A stretch of DNA of 64,000 bases from assembly GCA_913056195.1 (NCBI GenBank), contig CAJXMF010000003.1, positions 1 through 64,000 of the forward strand, read 5' to 3'. The stretch's first letter is position 1, and every line of letters begins with the position of its first letter. Below the pieces are notes generated by a model. That model was given only the letters and a program-made list of their open reading frames with translations, searched no databases and had not been told where the DNA came from. A program made the translations under genes and the position numbers. Below are positions 55,501 through 64,000 of the stretch, in pieces. Origin of the DNA: an uncultured Methylococcaceae bacterium. GTDB lineage: Bacteria; Pseudomonadota; Gammaproteobacteria; Methylococcales; Methylomonadaceae.

Positions 55501-56179
55501 TTTTTTCCCGGCCAACAGTCAGGGTGATGACATTATCCTGTATCGCGATGATGATCGTCATGAAACATTGGAAATACTGCATCATCTACGCCAACAAAAC
55601 ATGAAAGCGCCAGGCAAGCCAAATTATTGTCTGTCTGACTTTATCGCCCCCGTTGAAAGCGGTAAAAAAGATTATCTGGGGGCCTTTGCAGTCACCACCG
55701 GCATCGGCATTGAAGACAAATTGGCTGAATTTGAACGCGATCATGATGATTACAACAGCATCATGCTCAAAGCCCTGGCTGACCGGCTGGCAGAGGCCTT
55801 TGCCGAATACCTGCATCAGCAGGTACGCAAAACGCATTGGGGATATGCAGAAGATGAGCGACTGGATAATGACGATTTAATTGCCGAAAACTATCAGGGC
55901 ATTCGACCGGCGCCCGGTTATCCGGCCTGCCCCGATCACACCGAGAAAGAAAAGCTGTTTGAACTGCTTAACGTTACCAAAAACACGGGCATTGAACTGA
56001 CCGAAAGCTTTGCCATGATGCCGGCCTCCGCCGTGAGTGGCTGGTATTTTGCCCATCCGGAATCCCAGTATTTCAATGTCGGTAAAATCGACCGTGATCA
56101 GCTAAAAGATTATGCACATCGCAAAGACATGATTGAAGACGTTGCTGAACGTTGGTTATCCGCCCATTTATTTCACTGA
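52505..56179 (+). CDS. metH: Cobalamin-dependent methionine synthase
   Basis: This 1224-residue full-length protein makes methionine from homocysteine and methyl-tetrahydrofolate. In order it has a homocysteine domain (zinc ligands in [10 protein letters not shown] and [11 protein letters not shown]), a pterin domain ([14 protein letters not shown]), a cap and cobalamin domain ([11 protein letters not shown], with the axial His), and a SAM-binding reactivation domain ([12 protein letters not shown]). It is followed two bases later by a UPF0114 gene and a glutaredoxin gene. Confidence 0.97.
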   Translation: MTRSDLLKQQLSQRILFLDGAMGTMIQSYKLEERDYRGSRFAHWPSDLKGNNDLLSLTQPDIIKSIHRAYLDVGSDIVETNSFNATAIAMADYGMEDLAYEINYESARLAREACDDVTQLTPDKPRFVAGVLGPTNRTASMSPDVNDPGFRNISFDDLVTAYTESVRGLIDGGADIVLIETIFDTLNAKAAIFAVEQHFEKIGFKLPIMISGTITDASGRTLSGQTAAAFFNSLRHADPISIGFNCALGAKELRQYIEELAHIADTFVSAHPNAGLPNEFGEYDESPDDMAKELEDWAKSGYLNIIGGCCGTSPDHIKAIIEAVKKHPPRKIPDIQKQCRLSGLEPLNIGPDSLFVNVGERTNVTGSARFKRLIVEEDYDTALDVAREQVENGAQIIDINMDEGMLDSKQAMVRFLNLVAAEPDIAKVPVMLDSSKWEILEAGLKCIQGKGVVNSISIKEGEENFIQQAKLVRRYGAAVIVMAFDEQGQADTYQRKVEICSRAYKILTEQVGFPAEDIIFDPNIFAIATGIEEHNNYGVDFIEATRTIKQTLPYALISGGVSNVSFSFRGNTPVREAIHAVFLYHAIQAGMDMGIVNASQLAIYEDIPEELRNAVEDVVLNRSPEATERLLDIAEKYRGDGSVANKSEDLEWRSWPVKKRLEHALVKGIADFIEEDTEEARQISDKALHVIEGPLMDGMNVVGDLFGAGKMFLPQVVKSARVMKKAVAHLMPYMEAEKEDKSEPNGKVLMATVKGDVHDIGKNIVGVVLQCNNYDVVDLGVMVPAETILKTAREEKVDIIGLSGLITPSLDEMMHVAKEMERQDFDIPLLIGGATTSRAHTAVKIEPHYHAPTVYVVDASRCVNVVNSLLSDELSPDYVAKIRQEYAQVRERHKGRKAKNKQLSLQQARENRFRHRDDHQPVKPAFLGTKVIDNFDLKQLVPYIDWTPFFQTWELSGKYPAILDDELVGEEAKKLFKDAKQMLEKIVTEGWLKGRAVIGFFPANSQGDDIILYRDDDRHETLEILHHLRQQNMKAPGKPNYCLSDFIAPVESGKKDYLGAFAVTTGIGIEDKLAEFERDHDDYNSIMLKALADRLAEAFAEYLHQQVRKTHWGYAEDERLDNDDLIAENYQGIRPAPGYPACPDHTEKEKLFELLNVTKNTGIELTESFAMMPASAVSGWYFAHPESQYFNVGKIDRDQLKDYAHRKDMIEDVAERWLSAHLFH

Positions 56180-56181
56180 TT

Positions 56182-56691
56182 ATGAATAAACTGGAACAGA
56201 TACTCGAAAAACTCATGTACGCCAGCCGCTGGCTGTTAGGCCCGGTTTTTATTGGGCTTAGCCTGGTTTTATTGATGCTGACCATTAAATTCTTTCAGGA
56301 AATCATTCATTTTATTCCCTATTTATTGACCATGTCGGAATCGGATCTGATTTTGAAAATCCTGACCCTGGTTGACCTGACGCTGGTCGGCAGTCTGACC
56401 GTTATCGTCATGTTCAGCGGTTATGAAAACTTCGTTTCACAGCTCGACATCGGTCAAAAAACAGAGAAACTGGATTGGCTTGGCACCCATGATTACGGCT
56501 CGCTCAAACTGAAAGTCGCCTCATCCATCGTCGCTATTTCATCCATCCATTTATTAAAGATATTCATGAATGTGCAGGACACCGATAACGACAAAATACA
56601 ATGGTATGTCATAACGCATATCACGTTGGTCGTTTCCGCCTTGTTAATGGCGATTATGGACAAAATAAGTCGACACCAAAGCCACAAATGA
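56182..56691 (+). CDS. UPF0114 (YqhA) family membrane protein
   Basis: This 169-residue protein has about four transmembrane helices and the family-type segments [25 protein letters not shown] and [14 protein letters not shown]. The ATG at 56182 lies two bases after the metH stop; the track start is inside metH. The function is unknown. The stop overlaps the next start as ATGA. Confidence 0.88.
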   Translation: MNKLEQILEKLMYASRWLLGPVFIGLSLVLLMLTIKFFQEIIHFIPYLLTMSESDLILKILTLVDLTLVGSLTVIVMFSGYENFVSQLDIGQKTEKLDWLGTHDYGSLKLKVASSIVAISSIHLLKIFMNVQDTDNDKIQWYVITHITLVVSALLMAIMDKISRHQSHK

Positions 56692-56927
56692 ACAGGTATT
56701 ATTTATTTTCCACCGCTGGCTGCCACCTGTGTGAACAGGCTGAACAGCTATTGCAAACATTGCCAGAACCTGTAACCTATTCGATTAAAGACATCGCCGA
56801 TAATGATGAATGGGTAAGCCGTTATGGCATCCGTATTCCGGTTCTGCATCACAAAACCAGCGCTGATGAATTAAACTGGCCTTTTGACGCGGATGCGCTG
56901 CAACACTTTATTCAACACCATGCCTGA
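56688..56927 (+). CDS. Glutaredoxin-like protein (DUF836 family)
   Basis: This 79-residue thioredoxin-fold protein has the redox motif AGCHLCEQA (CxxC) near the N terminus and the cis-proline region [10 protein letters not shown]. The ATG at 56688 overlaps the UPF0114 stop. It is a likely thiol-disulfide reductase of unknown substrate and is co-transcribed with metH. Confidence 0.87.
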   Translation: MNRYYLFSTAGCHLCEQAEQLLQTLPEPVTYSIKDIADNDEWVSRYGIRIPVLHHKTSADELNWPFDADALQHFIQHHA

Positions 56928-56964
56928 CGTTATCATAGCTTATCGTCGCATTCACTAAAAGTCA

Positions 56965-56992
56965 TTGAAATATCAAATAGATATTGTAATAC
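56965..56992 (+). promoter_or_regulatory. Candidate sigma70 promoter of the fumarase gene
   Basis: TTGAAA, a 16-base A/T-rich spacer and TAATAC, about 45 bases before the fumarase start. Confidence 0.35.
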
Positions 56993-57037
56993 TAACAGTC
57001 GGTATAAATATGATGCTGTACTAGCCCTCTAAATCTC

Positions 57038-58561
57038 ATGACACTAATTCGCGAACACGATTTTATTCAAAGCATTGCCGATGCGCTGCAATTTATTTCC
57101 TACTATCACCCTAAGGACTTTATTCAGGCCATGCACCAGACCTACCAGCGCGAACAAAACCCCGCGGCTAAAGACGCCATTGCCCAGATTCTGATTAACT
57201 CGCGCCTCTGCGCCGAAGGCCATCGCCCGATCTGCCAGGACACCGGCATCGTCAATGTATTTTTAACCCTCGGTATGTCCGTGCAATGGGATACCCAACG
57301 CAGCATTGAGGCTATGGTCAATGAGGCTGTGCACAGAGCTTACACCCATCCCGACAATATTCTCAGAGCCTCGGTGCTGGCCGACCCGGCGGGCAAACGC
57401 CAAAATACCGGTGATAACACACCTGCCATTACGCATATGACACTGGTGCCGGGCAACACCGTCAGCGTCAATGTTGCCGCCAAAGGCGGGGGCTCCGAAG
57501 CGAAAAGTAAATTTATCATGCTCAACCCGTCCGACAGCATTGTTGACTGGGTGCTGAAAACAGTCCCCAGCATGGGCGCGGGCTGGTGTCCGCCAGGAAT
57601 TTTAGGCATCGGTATCGGCGGCACTGCCGAAAAAGCCATGCTGATGGCGAAACAAGCCTGCATGGAAAACATCGATATCCAGGACCTGATTGCACGCGGC
57701 CCCAGCAACACCACTGAAGCCTTGCGCCTGGAGTTATACGAAAAAGTCAATGCGCTTGGTATCGGCGCACAGGGTCTGGGCGGCTTGACAACGGTTCTGG
57801 ATGTCAAAATTCACGATTACCCGTGTCACGCCGCCAATAAACCGGTGGCGATGATTCCTAATTGTGCGGCGACCCGACACGCCCATTTTACACTGGACGG
57901 CTCAGGCCCTGCCGAATTAAACCCTCCTGGGCTTGATGACTGGCCTGAAATCAGTCAGTACGGTTCAACCAGGGCAAGACACGTCAATCTGGATAGACTG
58001 AGCAAACAAGATGTGCAAGACTGGAAACCCGGCGAATCCCTACTATTAAGCGGCACCTTGCTAACCGCCCGGGATGCCGCGCATAAACGACTGGTTGACA
58101 TGCTTGAACGCGGTGAAGCTTTACCTGTCGATCTCAACAACAAGTTTATCTATTACGTTGGCCCGGTTGATCCGGTCGGCGATGAAGTGGTCGGCCCTGC
58201 CGGCCCGACCACCGCGACGCGAATGGATAAATTTACGCCCATCATGCTGGAAAAAACCGGCTTGATCGGCATGATTGGTAAAGCCGAACGTGGCCCTGAA
58301 GCCATTGCGGCTATCAAACAACACCATGCCGTATCCCTAATCGCTATCGGCGGCGCGGCTTATCTGGTATCAAAAGCAATCCGCAAGGCCAAAATTGTCG
58401 CCTTTGCCGATTTAGGCATGGAAGCCATACACGAATTTACCGTCGAAAATATGCCGGTGACTGTCGCCGTTGATAGCCATGGCGTCTCCATCCATGCGCA
58501 AGCGCCTAAACTGTGGCAAGCAAAAATCGGAAAAATACCTGTTACCCTGGAGTCCCGTTAA
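57038..58561 (+). CDS. Class I (iron-sulfur) fumarate hydratase
   Basis: This 507-residue protein contains the alpha-type domain ([52 protein letters not shown]) fused to the beta-type domain ([16 protein letters not shown] and the [11 protein letters not shown] end). Three cysteines in these motifs can bind the 4Fe-4S cluster. It interconverts fumarate and malate in the TCA cycle and is expected to be oxygen-sensitive. The stop overlaps the phosphomannomutase start (TAATG). Confidence 0.94.
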   Translation: MTLIREHDFIQSIADALQFISYYHPKDFIQAMHQTYQREQNPAAKDAIAQILINSRLCAEGHRPICQDTGIVNVFLTLGMSVQWDTQRSIEAMVNEAVHRAYTHPDNILRASVLADPAGKRQNTGDNTPAITHMTLVPGNTVSVNVAAKGGGSEAKSKFIMLNPSDSIVDWVLKTVPSMGAGWCPPGILGIGIGGTAEKAMLMAKQACMENIDIQDLIARGPSNTTEALRLELYEKVNALGIGAQGLGGLTTVLDVKIHDYPCHAANKPVAMIPNCAATRHAHFTLDGSGPAELNPPGLDDWPEISQYGSTRARHVNLDRLSKQDVQDWKPGESLLLSGTLLTARDAAHKRLVDMLERGEALPVDLNNKFIYYVGPVDPVGDEVVGPAGPTTATRMDKFTPIMLEKTGLIGMIGKAERGPEAIAAIKQHHAVSLIAIGGAAYLVSKAIRKAKIVAFADLGMEAIHEFTVENMPVTVAVDSHGVSIHAQAPKLWQAKIGKIPVTLESR

Positions 58562-59940
58562 TGGAAAAACTCAGCTGTTTCAAAGCCTACGACATACGCG
58601 GCCAATTAGGCTCTGAACTTAATGAAGACATTGCCTATCGCATTGGCCGCGCAACCGGTCAATACCTGAATGCCCAACGAATGGCAGTTGGCGGTGATAT
58701 ACGCCTTAGCTCAGAAGCCTTAAAACAAGCTGTCGCCAACGGCTTGATGGATGCCGGTAGCGATGTCATCGACATTGGCATGACCGGCACCGAAGAAATT
58801 TATTTTGCCGCTCAACATCTGGATGTCGATGGCGCGATCGAAATTACCGCCAGCCACAATCCAATGGATTATAACGGTATGAAACTGGTTCGAAAAAATG
58901 CACGCCCGATCAGTGGCGATACCGGGCTTCATGACATCCAGAAGCTTGCCGAATCGCAAAATTTCGAGGCGACAAGCACTCCGGGGACATTATCCAGGCA
59001 ATCGATTCTGCAACCTTATATCGCGCATTTGATGGGCTATATCAATCCGGACACTATTAGCCCCTTAAAATTAGTCGTTAATGCCGGCAATGGCGCGGCA
59101 GGCCATGTTATCGATGCCTTGGAAGAAATCTTCCAGCAACAACGGCTCCCGATCGAATTTATAAAAGTACATCATCAACCTGATGGCAGCTTCCCGCATG
59201 GCATCCCTAATCCACTGCTGCCCGAATGCCGCCAGGATACCACCGATGCCGTCATCAAACACCAGGCCGATATGGGCATTGCCTGGGATGGTGATTTTGA
59301 TCGGTGTTTTTTATTTGATGAAAAGGGCCAGTTCATCGAAGGCTACTATATTGTAGGGCTGCTGGCCGAAGCCTTTCTGAAAAAATATCCGGGCAGTAAA
59401 ATCATCCATGACCCGCGTCTCACCTGGAATACCATTGAATGCGTAAAAGCAAGTGGCGGTATTCCTGTTCAATCAAAAACAGGCCATGCCTTCATCAAAG
59501 AAAGAATGCGCAAGGAAGATGCTATTTATGGTGGCGAGATGAGCGCGCATCATTATTTTCGTGGTTTTGCCTACTGCGATAGCGGTATGATTCCTTGGTT
59601 ATTAGTTGCCGAATTATTGTCGGTAAAAAAACAACCCTTATCCGAACTTGTCGAACAACGCATACAGGCGTTTCCATCCTCTGGTGAAATCAACTCCAGA
59701 CTGGAAAATCCCAGCGCAGCTATCGCCAGAGTCAGACACGCTTTTGAAAAAGACGCGCTTAACACGGATGAAACGGATGGCATCAGCCTGGAATTTGAGC
59801 AATGGCGCTTTAATTTGCGTTCATCGAATACCGAGCCTGTGGTTAGATTAAACATCGAATCCCGAGCCAATCCCGCGTTAATGCAACAAAAAACCCAGGA
59901 AATTCTGGATTTATTGCGTCAAGAATCCTGGAAAAAATGA
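58561..59940 (+). CDS. Phosphomannomutase/phosphoglucomutase
   Basis: This protein of about 459 residues is an alpha-D-phosphohexomutase starting [12 protein letters not shown]. The catalytic phosphoserine is in [14 protein letters not shown], the metal loop is [11 protein letters not shown], the sugar-binding loop is [10 protein letters not shown] and the phosphate loop is [11 protein letters not shown]. It supplies mannose-1-P or glucose-1-P for polysaccharides. It could be AlgC- or ManB-like. The start is coupled to the fumarase stop by one shared base. Confidence 0.93.
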   Translation: MEKLSCFKAYDIRGQLGSELNEDIAYRIGRATGQYLNAQRMAVGGDIRLSSEALKQAVANGLMDAGSDVIDIGMTGTEEIYFAAQHLDVDGAIEITASHNPMDYNGMKLVRKNARPISGDTGLHDIQKLAESQNFEATSTPGTLSRQSILQPYIAHLMGYINPDTISPLKLVVNAGNGAAGHVIDALEEIFQQQRLPIEFIKVHHQPDGSFPHGIPNPLLPECRQDTTDAVIKHQADMGIAWDGDFDRCFLFDEKGQFIEGYYIVGLLAEAFLKKYPGSKIIHDPRLTWNTIECVKASGGIPVQSKTGHAFIKERMRKEDAIYGGEMSAHHYFRGFAYCDSGMIPWLLVAELLSVKKQPLSELVEQRIQAFPSSGEINSRLENPSAAIARVRHAFEKDALNTDETDGISLEFEQWRFNLRSSNTEPVVRLNIESRANPALMQQKTQEILDLLRQESWKK

Positions 59941-59962
59941 GTCAAAATGCACGTCTTAAGCA

Positions 59963-60355
59963 TTATTTTTTATCGGATTCCATAATAATCGCGGCATAAC
60001 AATTCATTATACTTTCTGTATAATTTGCATGGGCTGCTGCCAGGGCTTTTGGTGAACCAAAGGCCTGACGCAATCCTTCGAGTGTTTTCTTCGGGTCTTT
60101 GCTTTTATGCAAACTCAACATTTTCGTATAATTTTGATATGCGGTCATCCGCGCAGGATCGAAAGGAAACAACCCCGGCATTTTTTTTGTCGATAAATCC
60201 ACGACACAATCGGTTATATGTTGGGGATCAATTTTGTAATCAGCAACATCTTTTTCTGATTTCATTTGCTCTAAAACAGCTTCTTCATAGTGCTGCTTAT
60301 CCGAACAACCCGCCAAAAAACTTGCAAAACCTAACACTAATAAAATTCTTTTCAT
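59963..60355 (-). CDS. Small lipoprotein of unknown function
   Basis: This 130-residue protein has a clear lipobox (FLAGC, lipidated Cys near residue 17) and then a helical, charged region with two further cysteines (TDCVVDL, MNCYAAI) that could pair. The family was not recognised. It converges on the phosphomannomutase gene and lies downstream of plsC with a 70-base gap. Confidence 0.75.
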   Translation of the reverse strand: MKRILLVLGFASFLAGCSDKQHYEEAVLEQMKSEKDVADYKIDPQHITDCVVDLSTKKMPGLFPFDPARMTAYQNYTKMLSLHKSKDPKKTLEGLRQAFGSPKALAAAHANYTESIMNCYAAIIMESDKK

Positions 60356-60425
60356 ATTTTCTTCATTTAAACATCAACAACCTGGTATTTAACACAATAC
60401 CCACCAATATCCATTACCAAAAACA

Positions 60426-61181
60426 TCACTTCATCTGGCTAATTTCCTGCATGGCCTGCTTTATCCAGGCCGCCGCCTCTTCATTGATTTCCTTAGCCTT
60501 TTTACCTTTAACCGAAATTATTGGTCCAATTTTAACCTTAATGGTTCCGGGATATTTTAAAAAACTGTTTCTCGGCCAAAATTCACCGGCATTATGAGCA
60601 ATGGGCAAAACGGGATAGCCCGATTTTTGCGCTAGCATTGCGCCGCCGGCATTAAATTTTTTATTTTCCCCCGGTGCTGCCCGCGTCCCCTCCGGAAATA
60701 CAACGACAAACAACCCTTCTTGCAATCGCTGTGTACCCTGCTCAATCAACATTTTCAATGCTTCACGTTGATTTTTCCTGTCTATGGCAATCGGCTTTAA
60801 TGTCGCCAGCGCCCACCCCCCTATCGGAATCCAGGTTAGCGATTTTTTTAATAAAGCCGTCTGACGTGGCAAGAAAAGTCTGAGCGCAACAGTTTCCCAA
60901 GCTGATTGATGCTTACACAACACCACACAAGGTTGATCCTGGGGAATATTCTCCATACCCTCAACACTATAGCTCAACCCGCAGGTGATCTTCAAAACCG
61001 CTAACAACCATTTAACCCAAAGCGTTGCCAAGGCATAGCGAGCCTCAAAAGGCAGGATAACACACAGTAAAATTACCGGTCCAAATATCACAGTCGAAAT
61101 AATGATGTACAAAAAGAACAACGTTGAGCCAATATATATGCGTAAACTATTCTTTTTTGATTCCTGAGTCTGTCGTTTCAT
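60426..61181 (-). CDS. plsC: 1-acyl-sn-glycerol-3-phosphate acyltransferase
   Basis: This 251-residue membrane enzyme makes phosphatidic acid. It has an N-terminal transmembrane region, the catalytic box CKHQSAWET (H-x4-E instead of the canonical H-x4-D), the substrate motif FPEGTRAAPGE and the downstream PVLPIAHNAG. The HQSAWE form is, as recalled, normal for one PlsC subgroup. It lies 51 bases downstream of glyS; gmhB, often between them, is absent. Confidence 0.92.
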   Translation of the reverse strand: MKRQTQESKKNSLRIYIGSTLFFLYIIISTVIFGPVILLCVILPFEARYALATLWVKWLLAVLKITCGLSYSVEGMENIPQDQPCVVLCKHQSAWETVALRLFLPRQTALLKKSLTWIPIGGWALATLKPIAIDRKNQREALKMLIEQGTQRLQEGLFVVVFPEGTRAAPGENKKFNAGGAMLAQKSGYPVLPIAHNAGEFWPRNSFLKYPGTIKVKIGPIISVKGKKAKEINEEAAAWIKQAMQEISQMK

Positions 61182-61232
61182 GCTCTATCTACTTCCAAAC
61201 TAAATACAGCCAATGTTTTATCACGTCTAAGC

Positions 61233-63299
61233 CTAAGCCTGTAATTTTGAAATATCGGCTATTTTTAAAAAATACCGGGACAATTGTTGCAACAATGCCA
61301 AACGACTTTTACGCAACGCTTCATCATCGGTATTCACCATCACATGGTCAAAAAATGTATCTACCGGCTCTTTTAATTGTGCTAACCGCGTTAATGCCGC
61401 CGTATAATCTTTATTATTCAACATCGGTTCGACGACATCCCATGTTTGTTGCGAAACCTCAAGTAAGCGCTTCTCTTCAGGCTGCTGCAAGCCCACAACG
61501 TCATCAGGAATAGCGTCTTTGGCTTTTTTCAAAATATTATTGATACGTTTATTCGCTGCCGCCAAACTTTCCGCTTCAGGCATCTTACGCAAAACTTGAA
61601 CCGCCTTAAGTCGCTGCATGAAATCGCAAGGGTAATTCGGCTTAACTGCCATGACCGATTCAAATTCGTCAATACTAAAACCGCGATCCAGACAATAGCC
61701 TTTAAGGCGATCATAGATGAAGTCAATAACACTTTTCCTGACGTCTAACTTATCAAAATCATGTTTAAATTGAGCTAACGCCACATCGACCAAATCAGTG
61801 ACATCCAGTGCGAGGTCACCTTCAATGATGATTCGTAAAATCCCCAGCGCCGCACGCCTCAACGCATAAGGATCTTTATCCCCCGTTGGTATCAAACCCG
61901 CACTAAAAATACCGCATAAGGTATCTATTTTTTCGGCTAAGGCCAGAATTTTGCTTGTTTGCCGTATTGGAATCGGTGCTCCGGCGTGTTTCGGATAATA
62001 TTGCTCCTCCAGAGCCCAGGCAACGTCTTCATGTTCGCCGTCAACCCGTGCATAATAGCGACCCATGATGCCTTGCAAGCTCGCAAATTCGCCCACCATT
62101 TCAGTCAATAAGTCTGTTTTGCAAAGCTCTGCCGCGCGTTTTGCCAAGCCAATATCCGCATGTAATTGTGTCGCAATATGCTCTGCAAGATAAATGACGC
62201 GGTCAGTTTTGTCCGCCAAGGTTCCTAATTTTTGCTGAAACACGATATTTTGCAATCGTGGTAACCTATCTGCCAATTTTTGACGCGTATCCTGTTTCCA
62301 GAAAAATTCAGCATCGGCCAAACGCGGCAAAATAACTCGTTCATTGCCTTGCTTAATGGACTCCGGGTGGCGGCTTTCAATATTACTAAAGGTAATAAAA
62401 TACGGTAATAAAGCATCCTGCTCATTTTTAACCGGAAAATATTTCTGATTACTCTGCATGGTAGTAATCAATACTTCCTTCGGCAAATTCAAAAAATCCG
62501 CATTAAATTCACCCAGTACAGGTACAGGCCACTCGTTTATTGCCGCAATCTCATCCAGAAGCGATTCTTCTACCAATGCCTCGCCGTTTACGGTACTCGC
62601 AGCTTCATTGGCTTTTGATCGAATAATTTCCTTGCGCGCTTCCATATCGACCAGAACTTTTCCTTGCTCGTCCAATACTGTTTTGTACATAGCGGGCGCG
62701 TCAATTTTTATCCACTTCAAGGCATGAAATCGATGTCCAACCGTTTCTTGTCCAGTCTTAATTCCTAATATTTCCGTCTCTATGAGGGTATTGCCATAAA
62801 TCAACACAATCCAGTGTACAGGGCGAACAAATTCAACTGTGCCACTGCCCCAGCGCATCTTCTTCGCTATCGGCAACATATTGATACTTTGCTGAATTAT
62901 TTCCGGCATGATCTCGGGTGTCTTCCGTCCTTGAATATGCTGGCTATAAACCAGCCATTCGCCTTTTTCAGTTTTTAAGCGGCCTAATTCATCTATTTCA
63001 ACGCCGCAGCTTGCCGCAAATCCCAATGCGGCTTTTGTCGGCTTACCGTCTTTATCGACGGCGGCTTTAACAGCCGGCCCACGCCGTTCAACCGTTTGAT
63101 CCGGTTGCGCAGATTCCAATGCTCTGATAATGACGGCCAAGCGTCTTGGGGTTGCAAATTTTTCAATACCCTCAAATTTTAGCTGATTTTTATTTAATCC
63201 CTCTTCAATATTTTCCGCCAATGCGTCCTGTAAGCGTCTTAAGGTTTTTGGCGGCAGTTCTTCGCAACCTATTTCAAATAATAAATCCTGCGTTTTCAT
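61233..63299 (-). CDS. glyS: Glycyl-tRNA synthetase beta subunit
   Basis: This 688-residue subunit starts [18 protein letters not shown] and includes [20 protein letters not shown]-type and [15 protein letters not shown] motifs with a C-terminal tRNA-binding region. With GlyQ it forms the alpha2beta2 enzyme charging tRNA-Gly. It overlaps glyQ by four bases. Confidence 0.97.
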   Translation of the reverse strand: MKTQDLLFEIGCEELPPKTLRRLQDALAENIEEGLNKNQLKFEGIEKFATPRRLAVIIRALESAQPDQTVERRGPAVKAAVDKDGKPTKAALGFAASCGVEIDELGRLKTEKGEWLVYSQHIQGRKTPEIMPEIIQQSINMLPIAKKMRWGSGTVEFVRPVHWIVLIYGNTLIETEILGIKTGQETVGHRFHALKWIKIDAPAMYKTVLDEQGKVLVDMEARKEIIRSKANEAASTVNGEALVEESLLDEIAAINEWPVPVLGEFNADFLNLPKEVLITTMQSNQKYFPVKNEQDALLPYFITFSNIESRHPESIKQGNERVILPRLADAEFFWKQDTRQKLADRLPRLQNIVFQQKLGTLADKTDRVIYLAEHIATQLHADIGLAKRAAELCKTDLLTEMVGEFASLQGIMGRYYARVDGEHEDVAWALEEQYYPKHAGAPIPIRQTSKILALAEKIDTLCGIFSAGLIPTGDKDPYALRRAALGILRIIIEGDLALDVTDLVDVALAQFKHDFDKLDVRKSVIDFIYDRLKGYCLDRGFSIDEFESVMAVKPNYPCDFMQRLKAVQVLRKMPEAESLAAANKRINNILKKAKDAIPDDVVGLQQPEEKRLLEVSQQTWDVVEPMLNNKDYTAALTRLAQLKEPVDTFFDHVMVNTDDEALRKSRLALLQQLSRYFLKIADISKLQA

Positions 63300-64000
63300 T
63301 TTGCCTCCTGTCCTTGTGTTTGCAACATGGGAAATCCGAGTGCTTCCCGGCTCTGATAATAGGTTTCGGCAACCGATTTGGCCATATTCCTGACACGCAA
63401 AATATAACGCTGCCGCTCTGTTACCGAGATGGCATGACGCGCATCAAGCAAATTAAATGTGTGTGAAGCCTTTAACACCATTTCATAAGCCGGCAAAGCC
63501 AGATTTTTTTCAATTAATTTTTCGCACTCTTGCTCGTATGTATCAAAACATTCAAATAAAAATGGCACATTCGCATGTTCAAAATTAAAACCCGACATTT
63601 CCACTTCGTTTTGATGATACACATCACCATACGTCACATGCCCTTGTGGCCCTTTTGCCCATGTTAAATCAAACACACTTTCAACGCCCTGGATATACAT
63701 TGCGATGCGTTCCAATCCGTAGGTTAACTCTCCCGTTACCGGCCGACACTCCAACCCACCAACTTGTTGAAAATAGGTAAATTGCGACACTTCCATGCCG
63801 TTTAACCAGACTTCCCAACCCAGCCCCCAGGCACCCAGCGTTGGTGACTCCCAATTGTCCTCCACAAAACGCGCATCATGCTCTAATAAATCCAGGCCCA
63901 GATAACGTAGTGAACCTAAATATAATTCCTGAATGTCCAAAGGAGACGGCTTCAGGATGACCTGAAACTGATAATAATGTTGCAGGCGCATTGGATTTTC
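63296..64000 (-). CDS. glyQ: Glycyl-tRNA synthetase alpha subunit (5'-truncated by window edge)
   Basis: This is the C-terminal 234 or so residues of GlyQ (the full length is about 300). The frame stays open to base 64000 and reads ENP just before the track's internal Met, matching the family's [14 protein letters not shown]. Motifs include [35 protein letters not shown] and [14 protein letters not shown]. The real start lies beyond the window. Confidence 0.96.
   Translation of the reverse strand, partial: ENPMRLQHYYQFQVILKPSPLDIQELYLGSLRYLGLDLLEHDARFVEDNWESPTLGAWGLGWEVWLNGMEVSQFTYFQQVGGLECRPVTGELTYGLERIAMYIQGVESVFDLTWAKGPQGHVTYGDVYHQNEVEMSGFNFEHANVPFLFECFDTYEQECEKLIEKNLALPAYEMVLKASHTFNLLDARHAISVTERQRYILRVRNMAKSVAETYYQSREALGFPMLQTQGQEAK

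Noticed and set aside
56928-57037. tRNA gene between glutaredoxin and fumarase
   Set aside because: No cloverleaf or TTCRANNC T-loop was found. The interval looks like a promoter region.

Overview
The window looks like chromosomal DNA of a flagellated gammaproteobacterium. The flagellar layout (flgA-flgM-flgN-PilZ gene divergent from cheV-cheR-flgBCDEFGHIJKL) follows the Pseudomonas/Vibrio pattern, and the core genes (secA, rimO, yicC, rph, trmL, pepN, moaB, metH, glyQS) read as gammaproteobacterial. The moderate GC content and the dispersed GTTCCCAAAC-type palindromes would fit a Methylococcales methanotroph. That is a guess: no pmo, mxa or rRNA gene is present to confirm it.

Region 1 (69-13771) is the most unusual part. 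It encodes an envelope-spanning machine related to type II secretion and type IV/MSHA pili. The plus-strand run encodes a GspL/PilMN-like protein, a GspM/PilO-like protein, a PilZ-MshEN-ATPase fusion, a GspF/PilC platform, a small PilP/GspC-like periplasmic protein, a secretin, an outer-membrane beta-barrel and a zinc-ribbon membrane protein. The secretin carries a 15-bp tandem repeat and an extra C-terminal domain. A convergent minus-strand run encodes two pseudopilins and a membrane-anchored protein. One pseudopilin is large and carries seven Cys-pair repeats. No prepilin peptidase, obvious major pilin or retraction ATPase lies in the window, so the system presumably borrows those from elsewhere.

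Region 2 (13772-30603) is mostly housekeeping. It starts with a gene-free, repeat-bearing gap, then yicC, a Ser/Thr kinase, rph-rdgB-phosphotransferase, a response regulator with GGDEF-EAL, glgP-trmL, secA, acylphosphatase, a cold-shock protein with a long leader, rimO, and a DsrC/TusE-TusB-SMR exporter group. A YcgR-like PilZ protein sits next to the flagellar cluster.

Region 3 (30666-45008) is the hook/basal-body cluster. Sequence-level sigma54-type promoters precede flgA and flgB, and a near-consensus sigma28 promoter precedes flgM. PilZ brake-type proteins lie at both ends, so c-di-GMP control is a theme here and in region 1. The EAL protein of region 2 may degrade the same signal.

Region 4 (45039-64000) holds the overlapping minus-strand operon degQ-like/moaB/DUF423/pepN and a cyclic-nucleotide-binding/rhodanese protein. 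It also has a 42-residue membrane-protein gene missed by the ORF track, a three-helix membrane protein, metH with a UPF0114 protein and a glutaredoxin, class I fumarase coupled to phosphomannomutase, a lipoprotein, plsC, and glyS with the 5'-truncated glyQ at the right edge. No tRNA, rRNA, CRISPR array, insertion sequence or prophage was recognised.
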